64,000 nucleotides of DNA from Apus apus (taxonomy: Eukaryota; Chordata; Aves; Apodiformes; Apodidae), in contig NC_067301.1 in NCBI RefSeq assembly GCF_020740795.1, positions 5,208,001 to 5,272,000 on the forward strand. Direction: 5' to 3'. This document shows, one piece after another, positions 63,731 through 64,000 of the stretch (positions are counted from its first letter, which is position 1; each line of letters starts with the position of its first letter). The translations under genes and the position numbers were made by a program. The notes under the pieces are model-generated. The model was not told the origin of the DNA. It did no database searches and saw only the letters and a list, made by a program, of their open reading frames with translations.

Positions 63731-64000
63731 TAAGGGAAGGCATGTCATCCACGTTTTGCAATTGAAGAAATAAATCCAGTGAAATTAATACTTTTCTGGA
63801 ACCACAGTGGGAGAATCTCAGCATTATGGGATCTAGTCACTGACTATCACCAGTGGATAATCTACCTGTAGTACATTTGAAACTCATTGTAATTTCAAGT
63901 ATTGCTAGTTCCAGTATTTACTTCCTGAATTCCACTCTTCTCTGCAAGTCCAGAACATAATATAATTTCTAAAACAACTGCTGCCACTACATATTTTAGT
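63731..64000. other. Intergenic end of window
   Basis: AT-rich, with no supported feature. In other vertebrates TNFRSF1B follows TNFRSF8, but none of its exons is visible here. Confidence 0.5.

Overview
The window is bird nuclear DNA. Two kinds of evidence support this: CR1-type LINE 3' ends (47671-47990 and 63170-63265), and four multi-exon vertebrate genes in the order and orientation known from human 1p36, PLOD1 - MFN2 - MIIP - TNFRSF8 (CD30), all on the + strand. The proteins are clearly orthologous to the human ones but diverged, and the introns are short and the genes tightly packed, as on an avian microchromosome. The species cannot be fixed from the sequence.

Layout. 1-11.6 kb: the last 16 coding exons of PLOD1 (the collagen lysyl hydroxylase LH1; its first exons lie upstream of the window) and its 3' UTR. 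12.1-24.9 kb: complete MFN2 (mitofusin 2), with a CpG-island promoter carrying three tandem ZNF143-type motifs, two non-coding 5' exons, a C-rich minisatellite, 17 coding exons and a 2.9-kb 3' UTR. 25.2-32.9 kb: MIIP (IIp45), with a CpG-island promoter, nine coding exons and an ambiguous C-terminus. 32.9-43.0 kb: about 10 kb in which no gene could be supported. 43.1-61.9 kb: complete TNFRSF8, with ten main coding exons, an 8.3-kb first intron holding a CR1 fragment, and a pure octamer array in intron 2. It also has two unannotated candidate exons near its 3' end: an alternative terminal exon that would remove the TRAF-binding tail, and an in-frame cassette exon. 61.9-64 kb: spacer dominated by an old CR1 copy with a younger CR1 inserted in it.

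The four genes are linked by ancestral synteny, not by function. PLOD1 acts in the ER on collagen, MFN2 fuses outer mitochondrial membranes, MIIP is a cytosolic inhibitor of migration, and TNFRSF8 is a plasma-membrane cytokine receptor. Exon boundaries were set by matching GT/AG splice signals, reading phase and recalled family sequence. Every junction was checked for phase, and the MFN2 and TNFRSF8 models close to whole codons (755 and 469 aa). No new defence, mobile or biosynthetic system was found. The most unusual items are the promoter repeat and the splice-tract minisatellite of MFN2, and the possible TRAF-less isoform of avian CD30.
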